This document shows, in pieces, positions 17,388-25,530 of a stretch of DNA of 64,000 nucleotides. The position numbers were made by a program, and so were the translations under genes. Each line of letters opens with the position of its first letter. Within the stretch, counting starts at the first letter, position 1. Source of the DNA: Pseudomonadota bacterium (GTDB lineage: Bacteria; Bdellovibrionota; UBA1018); the NCBI GenBank assembly GCA_027485695.1, contig JAIXQO010000001.1:372001-436000 (forward strand), written 5' to 3'. The notes under the pieces were generated by a model. It saw only the letters and a list, made by a program, of their open reading frames with translations, searched no databases and had not been told where the DNA came from.

Positions 17388-18722
17388 ATGAAACCCAGTT
17401 ACGTCCCCGTGACTCCCCCACTTGATCGTTATTTTGGATTTTTGACGGGACATGTTCTTCAACTGAGAAAAGATCGTTTCAAAATGATGAGGAACGCGGT
17501 TGAAACGTGTGGGGAATTTGTTCATTTCAAGTATTTTAGTCAGGACGTTTACTTGGTTGCCCACCCGGAGGGCGCGAAACATGTTCTGCAATCGAACGCG
17601 TCTAATTACAGCAAGAAAACGCCGGGTTTCAAGAAGGTCATGAAAATCGGCGGCAAGGGTATCTTGGTCAACGAAGGCGACCACTGGAAGAAAATGCGTC
17701 GCTTGATCCAACCTTTTTTTAACTTATCCGCCGTTCATTCTTATTTGCCGGATATGAAACTCCTGTTGGAAAGGGAGTTCGAAAAACTGGGCAATGGACG
17801 AGTGAACGTGAATGAGTTGGCGACACGATTGACCATTCAGATACTTGGACAGAATGTTTTTAACCGCGATTTTTCTCCAGACGTTGATTTCCTGTATCAG
17901 CGTGTATCGACTCTTTTTGATATTACAAATGAACGGATGACTCGGTTTATTCCGATTCCCACTCCCCGTCGAATCAGCAATGACCTCAAGTTCTCGAAGT
18001 CAAAAAAAGAACTCGATCAATATGTTCTATCGATGATCACCCGCGCGCGAAACACACCTCGGTCTGAATGGACGGATCATTTGATCTATTCGTTGTTGGA
18101 TACAAAAGATGTGACCGACCGAGACATCCTTGATGAGGTTCTCACATTGATCATTGCCGGTTTTGAGACCAGTGCGAATTCGATCAACTGGGCCGTCTAC
18201 CTCCTGGCTCAACATCGAAACTACCAGGATCGGGTGTTTCAAGAGACTAAAAGCGGTCTGGATCGTCCCGCGGGTTTTGATCTCCCTTATACAAAAAGCG
18301 TACTGATGGAGTCGCTGAGGATGTATCCGGGTTTTTGGATGCTGGCGCGCATTGCGCTCGGTGACGATGTGATTCTCGGTCATCCGATTGCAAAAGGCGC
18401 GACTGTCCTTGTGAGCCCCTACTTCATTCAAAATCATCGCAATTGGTGGCCCAACCCGGAATCGTTTGATCCGGAGCGATTCTTGGGCGAGCGGTCCAAG
18501 GACGTAGATCGTTACTCATATCTTCCGTTTGGAGTGGGACCTCGTAGCTGCATCGGTACGGAATTCAGCATGAGTGAAATGCAACTCATCCTGGCCTACC
18601 TCTGCAAAAAATATTCATTTCAATTGGTGGATCAGGCGCCGATTGAAATTCGACCGAAGCTCTCCCTAAGAATGGATCGAGATCTCTGGATTCAGATCGA
18701 ACGACGAACCGAACAGCATTAA
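17388..18722 (+). CDS. Cytochrome P450 monooxygenase
   Basis: 444 residues, the standard P450 size. The I-helix oxygen-binding motif AGFETS is at 257-262, ExxR (ESLR) at 308-311, the PERF-type segment DPERFLGE at 361-368, and the haem-binding loop FGVGPRSCIG at 381-390 with axial Cys388. It uses haem and oxygen to hydroxylate or epoxidise a substrate and needs a reductase partner, none of which is adjacent. It resembles fatty-acid/eukaryotic-style class proteins more than actinobacterial ones (impression, not computed). It is divergent from the sulfotransferase gene and convergent with fmt, sharing TTAA at 18719-18722 as both stops. Confidence 0.92.
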   Translation: MKPSYVPVTPPLDRYFGFLTGHVLQLRKDRFKMMRNAVETCGEFVHFKYFSQDVYLVAHPEGAKHVLQSNASNYSKKTPGFKKVMKIGGKGILVNEGDHWKKMRRLIQPFFNLSAVHSYLPDMKLLLEREFEKLGNGRVNVNELATRLTIQILGQNVFNRDFSPDVDFLYQRVSTLFDITNERMTRFIPIPTPRRISNDLKFSKSKKELDQYVLSMITRARNTPRSEWTDHLIYSLLDTKDVTDRDILDEVLTLIIAGFETSANSINWAVYLLAQHRNYQDRVFQETKSGLDRPAGFDLPYTKSVLMESLRMYPGFWMLARIALGDDVILGHPIAKGATVLVSPYFIQNHRNWWPNPESFDPERFLGERSKDVDRYSYLPFGVGPRSCIGTEFSMSEMQLILAYLCKKYSFQLVDQAPIEIRPKLSLRMDRDLWIQIERRTEQH

Positions 18723-19687
18723 CTTTTTATTTTGAGTGGAAGCGAAAGCGAACGTCCCTTGAGTCCGTTCAGGAACGATGCGGCATCCATTTCTTTTTTG
18801 CCCTCAGGTTGAACTCGCGTGAGCTCAAGTGCGCCGTCGGCGAGGCCGACAATGAGCGTTCCAGCCGTCTCATTCAGGGCGCCGGGCGTTTTTTTCCATT
18901 CGGGGCGTGGCACCGCTTCTTTGATTTTGAGGCGTTCGGTCTTACCGTTCGGAAGTTCAAAAAAGACGCTCACTCCGGGCCAAGGGTTGAGCGCACGGAT
19001 TCGCAGATCGATTTCTCGCACGGTTTCCGTTCCTCGGATTTGTTCCATTTCCTTGGTGAGCTTGGGAGCGATCGTGACGAGTGACTCGTCTTGTGGAATA
19101 CCGCGGATTTCTCCCGATGCGAGACCTCGTAACGTCGGAACGATGAGATCCGCTCCCATGAGCGCCAAGCGATCATGCAGTTCTGGCAGCGTTTCGCGAT
19201 CGGTGATGGGTGTCTTCGAAGTGAGGTAGATGTCACCTGCATCGAGTGCGAGCACCATTTTCATCGTAGTGACGCCCGTCTCGGAATCTCCAGCCAAGAG
19301 CGCATGATGGATCGGTGCCGCACCTCTCCAGCGAGGGAGTAGCGAAGAGTGCACGTTTACGCAGGTGTATTTCGGGAGATCGAGTACGTTTTGCCTCAAG
19401 ATGTGGCCATAAGCGACGACGACGATGAAATCGGGTGCGAATGCCTGAAGTTTTTCGAATTCCCCGGGAGCGTTCAGTTTCTCCGGTTGGAAAACCGAAA
19501 GTCCGAGTTCGAGTGCGGCTTTTTTCACCGGCGTTGGTTTCAGTTCTAGGCCTCGCCCCACCGGACGATCGGGCTGTGAATACACCGCGACGATATCGAA
19601 ATGCTCGGCGACTTTTTTCAGGGTAGGAACCGCGAAATCCGGGGTTCCCATAAATACAACTTTTAGGCGGTTTTGTGCGGCGCTCAT
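18719..19687 (-). CDS. fmt: Methionyl-tRNA formyltransferase
   Basis: 322 residues. It formylates Met-tRNAfMet with 10-formyltetrahydrofolate to make the initiator. Visible motifs: FMGTPDFAVPTL at the N-terminus, the formyltransferase core VVVAYGHILRQNVL (catalytic Asn context) and NVHSSLLPRWRGAAPIHHALL, then the C-terminal tRNA-binding domain. ATG 19687 (MSAAQNRLKVVFMGTP) fits the family; a ~100-residue upstream extension in frame is non-homologous in character. def lies about 1 kb away on the same strand, separated by two small genes, rather than directly adjacent. Confidence 0.95.
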   Translation of the reverse strand: MSAAQNRLKVVFMGTPDFAVPTLKKVAEHFDIVAVYSQPDRPVGRGLELKPTPVKKAALELGLSVFQPEKLNAPGEFEKLQAFAPDFIVVVAYGHILRQNVLDLPKYTCVNVHSSLLPRWRGAAPIHHALLAGDSETGVTTMKMVLALDAGDIYLTSKTPITDRETLPELHDRLALMGADLIVPTLRGLASGEIRGIPQDESLVTIAPKLTKEMEQIRGTETVREIDLRIRALNPWPGVSVFFELPNGKTERLKIKEAVPRPEWKKTPGALNETAGTLIVGLADGALELTRVQPEGKKEMDAASFLNGLKGRSLSLPLKIKS

Positions 19688-19796
19688 GGATGGTTCAGAA
19701 CGTAACTCAGGTGCGGTGCGAGGCAAAAAGGTTTCTCTGAAACATGAAAGTTTCGTCTTTTTTGATCCACACGCAGTAAAAAAAGGGCTTCCGTCG

Positions 19797-19825
19797 TTGA
19801 TGCATGCGATGAAATCGGATATCGC
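19797..19825 (+). promoter_or_regulatory. Candidate promoter for the secreted protein at 19869
   Basis: TTGATG and TATCGC are separated by 17 bases, giving a leader of about 37 bases with GGAG before the ATG. Confidence 0.45.
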
Positions 19826-19868
19826 CTGAAGAAATTTACCCCGCATCAGACAACCTGGAGAAATCACC

Positions 19869-20249
19869 ATGAAAGCTTTTTTGATCGCCGTATCCGCTCT
19901 TGCATCCGTCGCCGCCCACGCGTTCACCCCGGAATCCGCGATGCGTTTGGAAATTTTGACGTTGGCTGCGAAGTCCAAACTCACCGACAAAATCACGCAA
20001 TCGCGTATCTCGTCCCTGACGGCGCCACTGCCTTATGAAACGCGCGTCAGCATCATTGAGTTCAACTGCTCGAACGGCAAATCGACCTATGCCGACTATT
20101 CGTTCATGTGTGAAATCCACTACGGCGTCGATGACTTAAATGACGACGACACGGGTTACGGCACCACTTACAAGATCTTCATCGATGGAACGGTCACCAA
20201 GGGTAACCGCAAGATCGAGTACATCCGCAGCGAAATGTTCGCCGGATAA
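19869..20249 (+). CDS. Small secreted protein of unknown function
   Basis: 126 residues with a signal peptide (MKAFLIAVSALASVAAHA, cleavage after AHA). The mature part has two cysteines (EFNCSNG and SFMCEIH) likely forming a disulfide, and an acidic DDLNDDDTG turn. No recognised family. CTGGAG lies 9 bases before the ATG. It has its own promoter and terminator, so it is an isolated unit inserted between fmt and def. Confidence 0.75.
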   Translation: MKAFLIAVSALASVAAHAFTPESAMRLEILTLAAKSKLTDKITQSRISSLTAPLPYETRVSIIEFNCSNGKSTYADYSFMCEIHYGVDDLNDDDTGYGTTYKIFIDGTVTKGNRKIEYIRSEMFAG

Positions 20250-20276
20250 AATCGGTCATCACACTCATTTCAAATG

Positions 20277-20320
20277 AAAAACCCCCGCGAGGCCGAGTGC
20301 CTGCGGGGGTTTTGTTTTTT
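20277..20320. terminator. Bidirectional Rho-independent terminator
   Basis: ACCCCCGC and AGGC pair with GCCT and GCGGGGGT, flanked by an A-run on the left and a T-run on the right. It sits between the convergent genes ending at 20249 and 20335 and can serve both. Confidence 0.9.
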
Positions 20321-20334
20321 GGATCCGGGAAATT

Positions 20335-20673
20335 TTAAGGACGGAGGCTATCGCACTCGATTTTCACCCATTTAGAGTTGTAGCAGGACTCCAAGCGCGC
20401 TTCGATTTCGCCGTTCGGTACTGAAGCTTTGACGAAATAAACCTGTTTGTCGGCGTTCACGAGTTTGAAGAATCCATCACCCACGCGCTGGATGCTCGTC
20501 ACATATGAAACGACGGATGCGGTTTGATTTGCGAATTCCATCGCCGCTTCCATTTCAGACTGCCGTCTCATGGAGCAGCCGTCGGTTCGGCAGGGTGGTT
20601 CGGATTTGGCGATCGCCGTACCGGAGGACCCGAGAGTGAGAATCGCCAAACCAAACAAAAGTGCGTGTTTCAT
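20335..20673 (-). CDS. Small secreted protein of unknown function
   Basis: 112 residues. Signal peptide MKHALLFGLAILTLGSSGTAIA, then a mature domain with four cysteines (PPCRTDGC, ESCYNS, IECDS), consistent with two disulfides in the periplasm. No family recognised. There is no strong Shine-Dalgarno. It is flanked by def upstream on the same strand and the shared terminator downstream. Confidence 0.7.
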   Translation of the reverse strand: MKHALLFGLAILTLGSSGTAIAKSEPPCRTDGCSMRRQSEMEAAMEFANQTASVVSYVTSIQRVGDGFFKLVNADKQVYFVKASVPNGEIEARLESCYNSKWVKIECDSLRP

Positions 20674-20753
20674 CTGAGGTGACTCGTATCAAGATTCACC
20701 GCCGGTCATCAAATGGAATTTCGAGGCGAAAACGTGGAACGGATGAGAGGATT

Positions 20754-21374
20754 TTAACGTCGCTTTTTGGCGGGAGTCAGCTCAGTCGCCTCTCTCATCA
20801 TCTCATCGTACTCTTTGCGTTCTTTGAGCAGTCTCTTACGAGCCATCTCTTTTTTAAGGGGGCTCAAACGATCGATAAAGAGCTTGCCCTCTAAGTGATC
20901 CAGTTCGTGCTGAATGCAAATGGCCAGCAGCCCCTCGGCAGCGAGTTCTTGGGACTTGCCGTCGAAGTCTTGGAACTTGAGTTTGATTTTTTCAGCGCGT
21001 TCGACGTCCGCTTGAAACTCCGGGACGGAGAGGCAGCCTTCTTGCGTGACGGTCTTGCCTTCGCGGAGAATGATCTCGGGATTGAAGAATACGCGAGGCT
21101 TCTTCATGAAAATCAGGTTCGATCCGATCAGCTCGGCGTCTGGAGGTACCGGTGCGCCTTCTTCGTACTCTTCGTAGTCAAAATCGGTATCGATCACGAC
21201 CATACGCTCAAGCACACCGACTTGATTAGCGGCCAAGCCAATTCCCGGTGTCGCATACATGGTTTCGAGCATGTCTTCGGCAAGTTTACGGTGACGAGCT
21301 TCGACGCGAGCGATCGGTAGCGCTTTTTGAGTGAGGACGACGTCCGGAAATGTATAAATTTTTAATTTCGCCAC
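20754..21374 (-). CDS. def: Peptide deformylase
   Basis: 206 residues. It removes the N-formyl group from nascent proteins with an Fe/Zn centre. All three motifs are intact: GIGLAANQVG, EGCLSVPEF (metal Cys) and QHELDHLEG (metal His pair plus catalytic Glu). An insertion (DFDYEEYEEGAPVPPDAE) between motifs 1 and 2 and a basic C-terminal tail make it longer than the typical ~170 residues. It starts at GTG 21374 with a perfect AGGAGG 4 bases upstream. Confidence 0.96.
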   Translation of the reverse strand: MAKLKIYTFPDVVLTQKALPIARVEARHRKLAEDMLETMYATPGIGLAANQVGVLERMVVIDTDFDYEEYEEGAPVPPDAELIGSNLIFMKKPRVFFNPEIILREGKTVTQEGCLSVPEFQADVERAEKIKLKFQDFDGKSQELAAEGLLAICIQHELDHLEGKLFIDRLSPLKKEMARKRLLKERKEYDEMMREATELTPAKKRR

Positions 21375-21462
21375 GGGACCTCCTGATTCGCTTCTCGAGC
21401 GGCTACAAACCCTATGGAAGGTAAATATACCAGAAAAGGGTCCAATGGGCCGGAGAAATTGC

Positions 21463-22539
21463 CTATTTCTGGGATTGGCTGACGAGGGCGATCGCCAAAA
21501 AACCGAAAATAATGGTCGGTGCCCAGGCGGCTACCACGGGCGGCAGCGCCCCATTCGTCCCTAGGGACAAACCAATCGAATAGAACAACCAATAGAAAAA
21601 CGTGATACCCAGGCAGATGCCCAAGTCTTTGGCCATGCCGCCCTCGCGCCGACCCCGGATCGAGAATGGGACCGCCAAGATACACATCACAATCGGAATG
21701 AAACTCAGGCTGAATCGGCTGTGAAACTGGACAAGGTAGGCTTTCATGTCCAGGCCAGCGCCCTGGTTCTCAATAATGTAACGATAGAGTTCCCGAAGTC
21801 TCAGTGCTCGGACCTCTTTTTCGATCTCCATGAAGTCTTTGGGGGTCTCTGCGATCTGAAGCTTGAGTTCACGGAATCGCTCGCTCTCCGGAAACGGAGA
21901 ATCCGGGAAGAACTGGGTAATCGTCCCGTTCATGAGTTTCCAGCCCTCGGGCGTGTATTCCGCCCCTTCGGCCTCGACGAGTTTCTGAAGTTGAAACGAA
22001 TCATCGAACGCGTAGACGGTCATGCCTTTGATCATCTGCGTTTTCGCATCGAAGGTCTTGAGGTTGTAAATCAGCTCCTTGGAGCGATACCAAATCTTGT
22101 TCTGTTTGATGTCGAGGTGGAAATCGCTCCGCTTTTTCATCTCGCGCCAATAATAGACCGTGCGATTGCGATAAACGGGCGGAAGCACGCTGTCTTGGAA
22201 GAAAAGCAGACCTCCCGAGATCACGGTGACGAGCACCAATAGCAGTGCCATGATGCGTTTCAGACCCATACCGATCGAGAAACACGCGGTCAGCTCATTA
22301 GTTCGGTTTAACCCGCTCAACGTAAAAACCGTGCCCAAGAGCACCGCGGGTGGCGCCATGAGCGTGAAAACCTCAGGAGCCTGTAAACCGTTAAAGACGA
22401 GAATCTGACGGATGGGATAGTCCCCGTTGAGGACGTCGCCCATGAGCGCCTGAAACAGGTACAGAGCGGTCAGGCCCAGGGCCGCCACAATGAAGTTCTG
22501 CAAGAAGGTCAACGCAATGTATCGGTCGATCGTTTTCAT
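21463..22539 (-). CDS. LptF/LptG-family LPS export permease
   Basis: 358 residues. The N-terminal pattern TIDRYIALTFLQNFIVAALGL, three helices, a periplasmic beta-jellyroll-like domain (KIWYRSKELIYNL...) and three C-terminal helices match YjgP/YjgQ permeases of the LptB2FG transporter that extracts lipopolysaccharide from the inner membrane. The choice between LptF and LptG is uncertain; the start and LSGLNRTNEL context lean to LptG. No partner permease gene is adjacent. It is divergent from lepB with 41 bp between starts. Confidence 0.88.
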   Translation of the reverse strand: MKTIDRYIALTFLQNFIVAALGLTALYLFQALMGDVLNGDYPIRQILVFNGLQAPEVFTLMAPPAVLLGTVFTLSGLNRTNELTACFSIGMGLKRIMALLLVLVTVISGGLLFFQDSVLPPVYRNRTVYYWREMKKRSDFHLDIKQNKIWYRSKELIYNLKTFDAKTQMIKGMTVYAFDDSFQLQKLVEAEGAEYTPEGWKLMNGTITQFFPDSPFPESERFRELKLQIAETPKDFMEIEKEVRALRLRELYRYIIENQGAGLDMKAYLVQFHSRFSLSFIPIVMCILAVPFSIRGRREGGMAKDLGICLGITFFYWLFYSIGLSLGTNGALPPVVAAWAPTIIFGFLAIALVSQSQK

Positions 22540-22580
22540 GGCTTCTCAAAGGATTCCCGTCGTTCTATTGTAGGTGAATT

Positions 22581-23363
22581 ATGTCTCAATCCAAAGAAAA
22601 CACGATGGGCACCTCGCCTTCGTCCGCTCCGAATAAGTCTGGCTTTCGTTACTTCCTCGACCAGGCTGTTCAGCTCTTGGGCGCGCTCCTGATCGTCTTC
22701 ACGATCCGCTCCACCATCGTCGAGCCGTTTAAGATCCCGTCCGGGTCCATGATCCCGACATTGTACGTGGGCGACTTCATCTTCGTGAACAAGTTCGCCT
22801 ATCAGCTCCGTGTTCCGTTCACTGAGCTTTTTGACAACCCGATCACGATCATTGATCGCGGTCTCCCGAAACGCGGAGACATCATCGTGTTCCGTTATCC
22901 TCGCGACACGAGCATTCACTACATCAAACGCGTCGTCGGTCTCCCGGGCGACAAGATCGAAGTCAAAGACAAGGTCATCTACGTCAACGGCGAAGCCACC
23001 AAATCGACCGAAGTAACCAAGCTTCGTGAAGAGACCGTTCTCAAAGACGTCGGCGACAACAAGTACGATCCCGAGTACATGCGCATGTACGAAGAGAAGC
23101 TCGGAGATCATGAGCACCTCATGATGACCGATGATCGTAACGACTACATCCGCAACTTCGACGAGATCACGGTTCCACCGGGCCGCTTGTTCGTCATGGG
23201 CGATAACCGAGATTTCTCGAACGACAGCCGTTTTTGGGGATTCGTTCCGGTTGAAAACGTCGCGGGCAAGGCGATGGTCATCTGGCTATCCATGTGGCTG
23301 AATTTCAGCGATTCTTCGCAGACCTCATTCAAGCCTGATCGCATCGGTACGGTTCTTCGATAA
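22581..23363 (+). CDS. lepB: Signal peptidase I
   Basis: 260 residues. One N-terminal transmembrane segment (about 28-43) anchors a periplasmic serine-lysine protease. Catalytic Ser56 is in IPSGSMIPT, Lys116 in HYIKRVVGLPGD, and the GDNRDFSNDSRFWGFV box is intact. It cleaves Sec and Tat signal peptides of exported proteins. The start is supported by AGGTG upstream. An insertion of about 50 residues between the Lys region and the GDNRD box is larger than in short Gram-positive forms and similar to proteobacterial ones. Confidence 0.95.
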   Translation: MSQSKENTMGTSPSSAPNKSGFRYFLDQAVQLLGALLIVFTIRSTIVEPFKIPSGSMIPTLYVGDFIFVNKFAYQLRVPFTELFDNPITIIDRGLPKRGDIIVFRYPRDTSIHYIKRVVGLPGDKIEVKDKVIYVNGEATKSTEVTKLREETVLKDVGDNKYDPEYMRMYEEKLGDHEHLMMTDDRNDYIRNFDEITVPPGRLFVMGDNRDFSNDSRFWGFVPVENVAGKAMVIWLSMWLNFSDSSQTSFKPDRIGTVLR

Positions 23364-23422
23364 CTCTGCGACCAAACGCCGAAGTATTTAAGAAACAATC
23401 TAAAATAATCGGTTTGTCGTCA

Positions 23423-23611
23423 AAATTTGCAGGAAAGCAAATTTACTCCGGGCATCCTGCCCTTCGCCCGCCAGGCGGATTCGTTCACGAATCCGTGAAA
23501 AATGGCTCCTGCCATTTTTATTCACGCGGAACGCGCCCGTAGGGTTTTGGGCCACGATGGCCCAAAATAAAAATCCGCTCCCGGGAACTGTCTAAACATT
23601 GTACGTTCCGC
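23423..23611. repeat. Array of consecutive hairpins between lepB and next gene
   Basis: In 189 bp I count these stems in order: AAATTTGC/GCAAATTT (23423-23444); GGGC/GCCC (23450-23462); CGGATTCGT/ACGAATCCG (23476-23495); an overlapping alternative TTCACG/CGTGAA (23484-23499); AAAATGGC/GCCATTTT extended by CGTGA/TCACG (23494-23526); and TTTTGGGCC/GGCCCAAAA (23535-23557). The last is enclosed by a long-range stem GCGGAACG/CGTTCCGC (23526-23533 with 23604-23611). It ends 5 bases before the ATG at 23617, so it could be a structured mRNA leader, a structured RNA, or a repeat element. Identity unknown. Confidence 0.7.
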
Positions 23612-23616
23612 GCCCT

Positions 23617-24735
23617 ATGACGTTCCCCCGCGCGATTTTTTTTGTTCGAACGTTGGTCGTTTTGTGCTCTTTTGGCGCCTCGTTCGCCTTTGCTCAATCC
23701 ATGCGAGTCAATCCGTGTGTGGACGGGCAAGGTAAACCAGTCGGACGCCGTGGCGTTGTCACCGGTTGCATGTGCGACGGTTTGATCTACGAGATCAATT
23801 CGACTTCTAATCCTTGCTGGAAATCGAAACCCTCCGCAAAAACGGAGATGAGCGCTCCCGCAGTAATACCCAATCGTTCGACGCCAACGCGACCCGTTCC
23901 AGTGGCGCTCAGGACTAAAACGGATACGCTTTTGACGACGATTCCTTCGAGCGTACCATCGGTCACTCCCACGGTGCTCCCTTCTCAGACTGCGATCAAG
24001 CCTGTGGTTCCTGTCGCAAAAAAACCGACCTTAGCTAAAAAATCAGCGCCTCAGCAAAAACCAGTGGGTCGTTCACACTCGACTGGAGCGATCGTGAAAC
24101 CGGTAGTTCAGGCTCCCTCTCCCAGTACTCCCGAACCGAGAACTCCGACCCCAATTGAGCAAGAGATCGCCATCAATCAAAAAATCGCGCAATCTCTGCG
24201 CCAAGAGATCCGCAAGAATGAATCTTGTCCGAAACGTGAATCGGACTACGACCAGATTCGAAGCCGTTTGTACGACCTCATTCATGCAGGAGCTGTTTTC
24301 AACCCGCGATATGCGCAACCGCTCGTGGGCAAACAAGCACGCTGGTGTGCATGGAATCCCACTCTTCATCGGGCCATCCAGGGGCTCATCTCCTGTAAAA
24401 ATCAGCTCGAATGTAGCGTGAAATGCGTCACCTCGCGTTTCATTCCTGGGATGTCGATCGATATCAAATACGTGACCGCAGATCGCCGTTATCGAATGGT
24501 CGGGACCTCTGCATGCGTTGCTTGGAGTAAAAGCTGGAGGGATGAAAATGATTTCTCTGGTAAATTACTCTCAAAGATTCCGGTGGGAGATTTACAATTT
24601 TATCCGATCGGGAACGGAATTTACTACGCGGTGGTGAGGTATCCAGAACATCAAGCATATCAGCGCAATGACGATGTTTGGTACCTTCCAGGTTTTGATT
24701 ATAATTTCGTCGGCCTGATCTACTTGCCGGAGTGA
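23617..24735 (+). CDS. Secreted protein with Pro/Thr-rich linker, unknown function
   Basis: 372 residues. The N-terminus MTFPRAIFFVRTLVVLCSF leads to a signal cleavage near AFAQ (about 27). A short Cys-containing domain (NPCVDGQG, GCMCDG, NPCWKS) is followed by a Pro/Thr/Ser/Lys-rich linker (about 75-180) and a C-terminal domain with more cysteine pairs (ARWCAW, SCKNQLECSVKC) and aromatic beta-strand texture. It is probably a periplasmic or cell-surface protein. No family recognised. ATG 23617 was chosen over TTG 23599 because it starts the hydrophobic signal properly. It lies directly behind the hairpin array. Confidence 0.7.
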   Translation: MTFPRAIFFVRTLVVLCSFGASFAFAQSMRVNPCVDGQGKPVGRRGVVTGCMCDGLIYEINSTSNPCWKSKPSAKTEMSAPAVIPNRSTPTRPVPVALRTKTDTLLTTIPSSVPSVTPTVLPSQTAIKPVVPVAKKPTLAKKSAPQQKPVGRSHSTGAIVKPVVQAPSPSTPEPRTPTPIEQEIAINQKIAQSLRQEIRKNESCPKRESDYDQIRSRLYDLIHAGAVFNPRYAQPLVGKQARWCAWNPTLHRAIQGLISCKNQLECSVKCVTSRFIPGMSIDIKYVTADRRYRMVGTSACVAWSKSWRDENDFSGKLLSKIPVGDLQFYPIGNGIYYAVVRYPEHQAYQRNDDVWYLPGFDYNFVGLIYLPE

Positions 24736-24754
24736 TCACGAGCACGAGAAAGTG

Positions 24755-25441
24755 TTAGAAATACGAACGAATCCAAGCCGCGAACCGAGAAATCCGCGAG
24801 AAATAGGCGAAATTCGTTTTCTCATCCCAGGTCGAATGGATTCCAATCAGAATGACCGGACCTGTCGGTCCCAGTGGACGATAGAAAACTGGACCACCGG
24901 AATCACCGAGCACGGCGTAGGGGTCGAAATTTTTTCCGGCGATGGGCGCATAAGCGACATTATTCCAAGAAGCGAATCTCGGAAAAATGAGCGAACGCCT
25001 GTTCTCATTATTTCGACCGCCGTATCCGATTCGTTCAACGCGCATTCCGGGTAGGACTTCGGAATCGATCTGCGGATTCGAAAGCTGCGGGTAATGGAGT
25101 GCGAAAGGAAACGAGCCGCGGAGTTTCAAGAGAGCGACATCGGAACCATAGAGAGAATCGTCCGGACTGTACTCCCGGTGCACGAACGATCGCGCGACCG
25201 GAATCCAATTCGGGCTCTGAGGCTGGTAACTCGCGGCATTTGAAACACGGAGTGCAGTCACGCCTTCAGCGCAGTGACCGGCAGTGAGCGCGGTGTCTGG
25301 TGAAACGAGAACACCTGAGCAAGTGTAGATCTTTCCACCGCGTCTGAGTTCGACAATCAGGCTTGAGTCGTGGGGACCCGCGAACGCGCTCGTCCCGCCC
25401 ACGATCGTTCCGATCGTCAATATGATCCATGCCCCCACCAT
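24755..25441 (-). CDS. Secreted trypsin-like (S1) serine protease
   Basis: 228 residues. A signal peptide ends near AFAG (about 21). The full catalytic triad is visible: His56 in LTAGHC, Asp101 in GSDVALLKL and Ser181 in LGDSGGPV, with a Cys41/Cys57 pair in the chymotrypsin position. There is no long prodomain, so activation by N-terminal processing like animal trypsins is uncertain. A secreted digestive role would suit a predatory or scavenging lifestyle (inference). It starts at ATG 25441. Confidence 0.88.
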   Translation of the reverse strand: MVGAWIILTIGTIVGGTSAFAGPHDSSLIVELRRGGKIYTCSGVLVSPDTALTAGHCAEGVTALRVSNAASYQPQSPNWIPVARSFVHREYSPDDSLYGSDVALLKLRGSFPFALHYPQLSNPQIDSEVLPGMRVERIGYGGRNNENRRSLIFPRFASWNNVAYAPIAGKNFDPYAVLGDSGGPVFYRPLGPTGPVILIGIHSTWDEKTNFAYFSRISRFAAWIRSYF

Positions 25442-25474
25442 GGGCGGAAGCTATATTCGAAACTGGGGAAAAAG

Positions 25475-25509
25475 AAAAGCGTCTCAGCCGGATTGGCTGA
25501 GACGCTTTT
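25475..25509 (-). terminator. Rho-independent terminator
   Basis: A perfect 15-bp stem AAAAGCGTCTCAGCC / GGCTGAGACGCTTTT around GGATT. It lies directly downstream of the beta-barrel gene (25531-26373, minus strand) and upstream of the protease start. Confidence 0.92.
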
Positions 25510-25530
25510 CAGAGGTCTTGAGAAACTGGA

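Noticed and set aside
19688..19996. About 100-residue N-terminal extension of fmt
   Set aside because: Covers a promoter region and the start of a secreted protein gene; the family start is at 19687.
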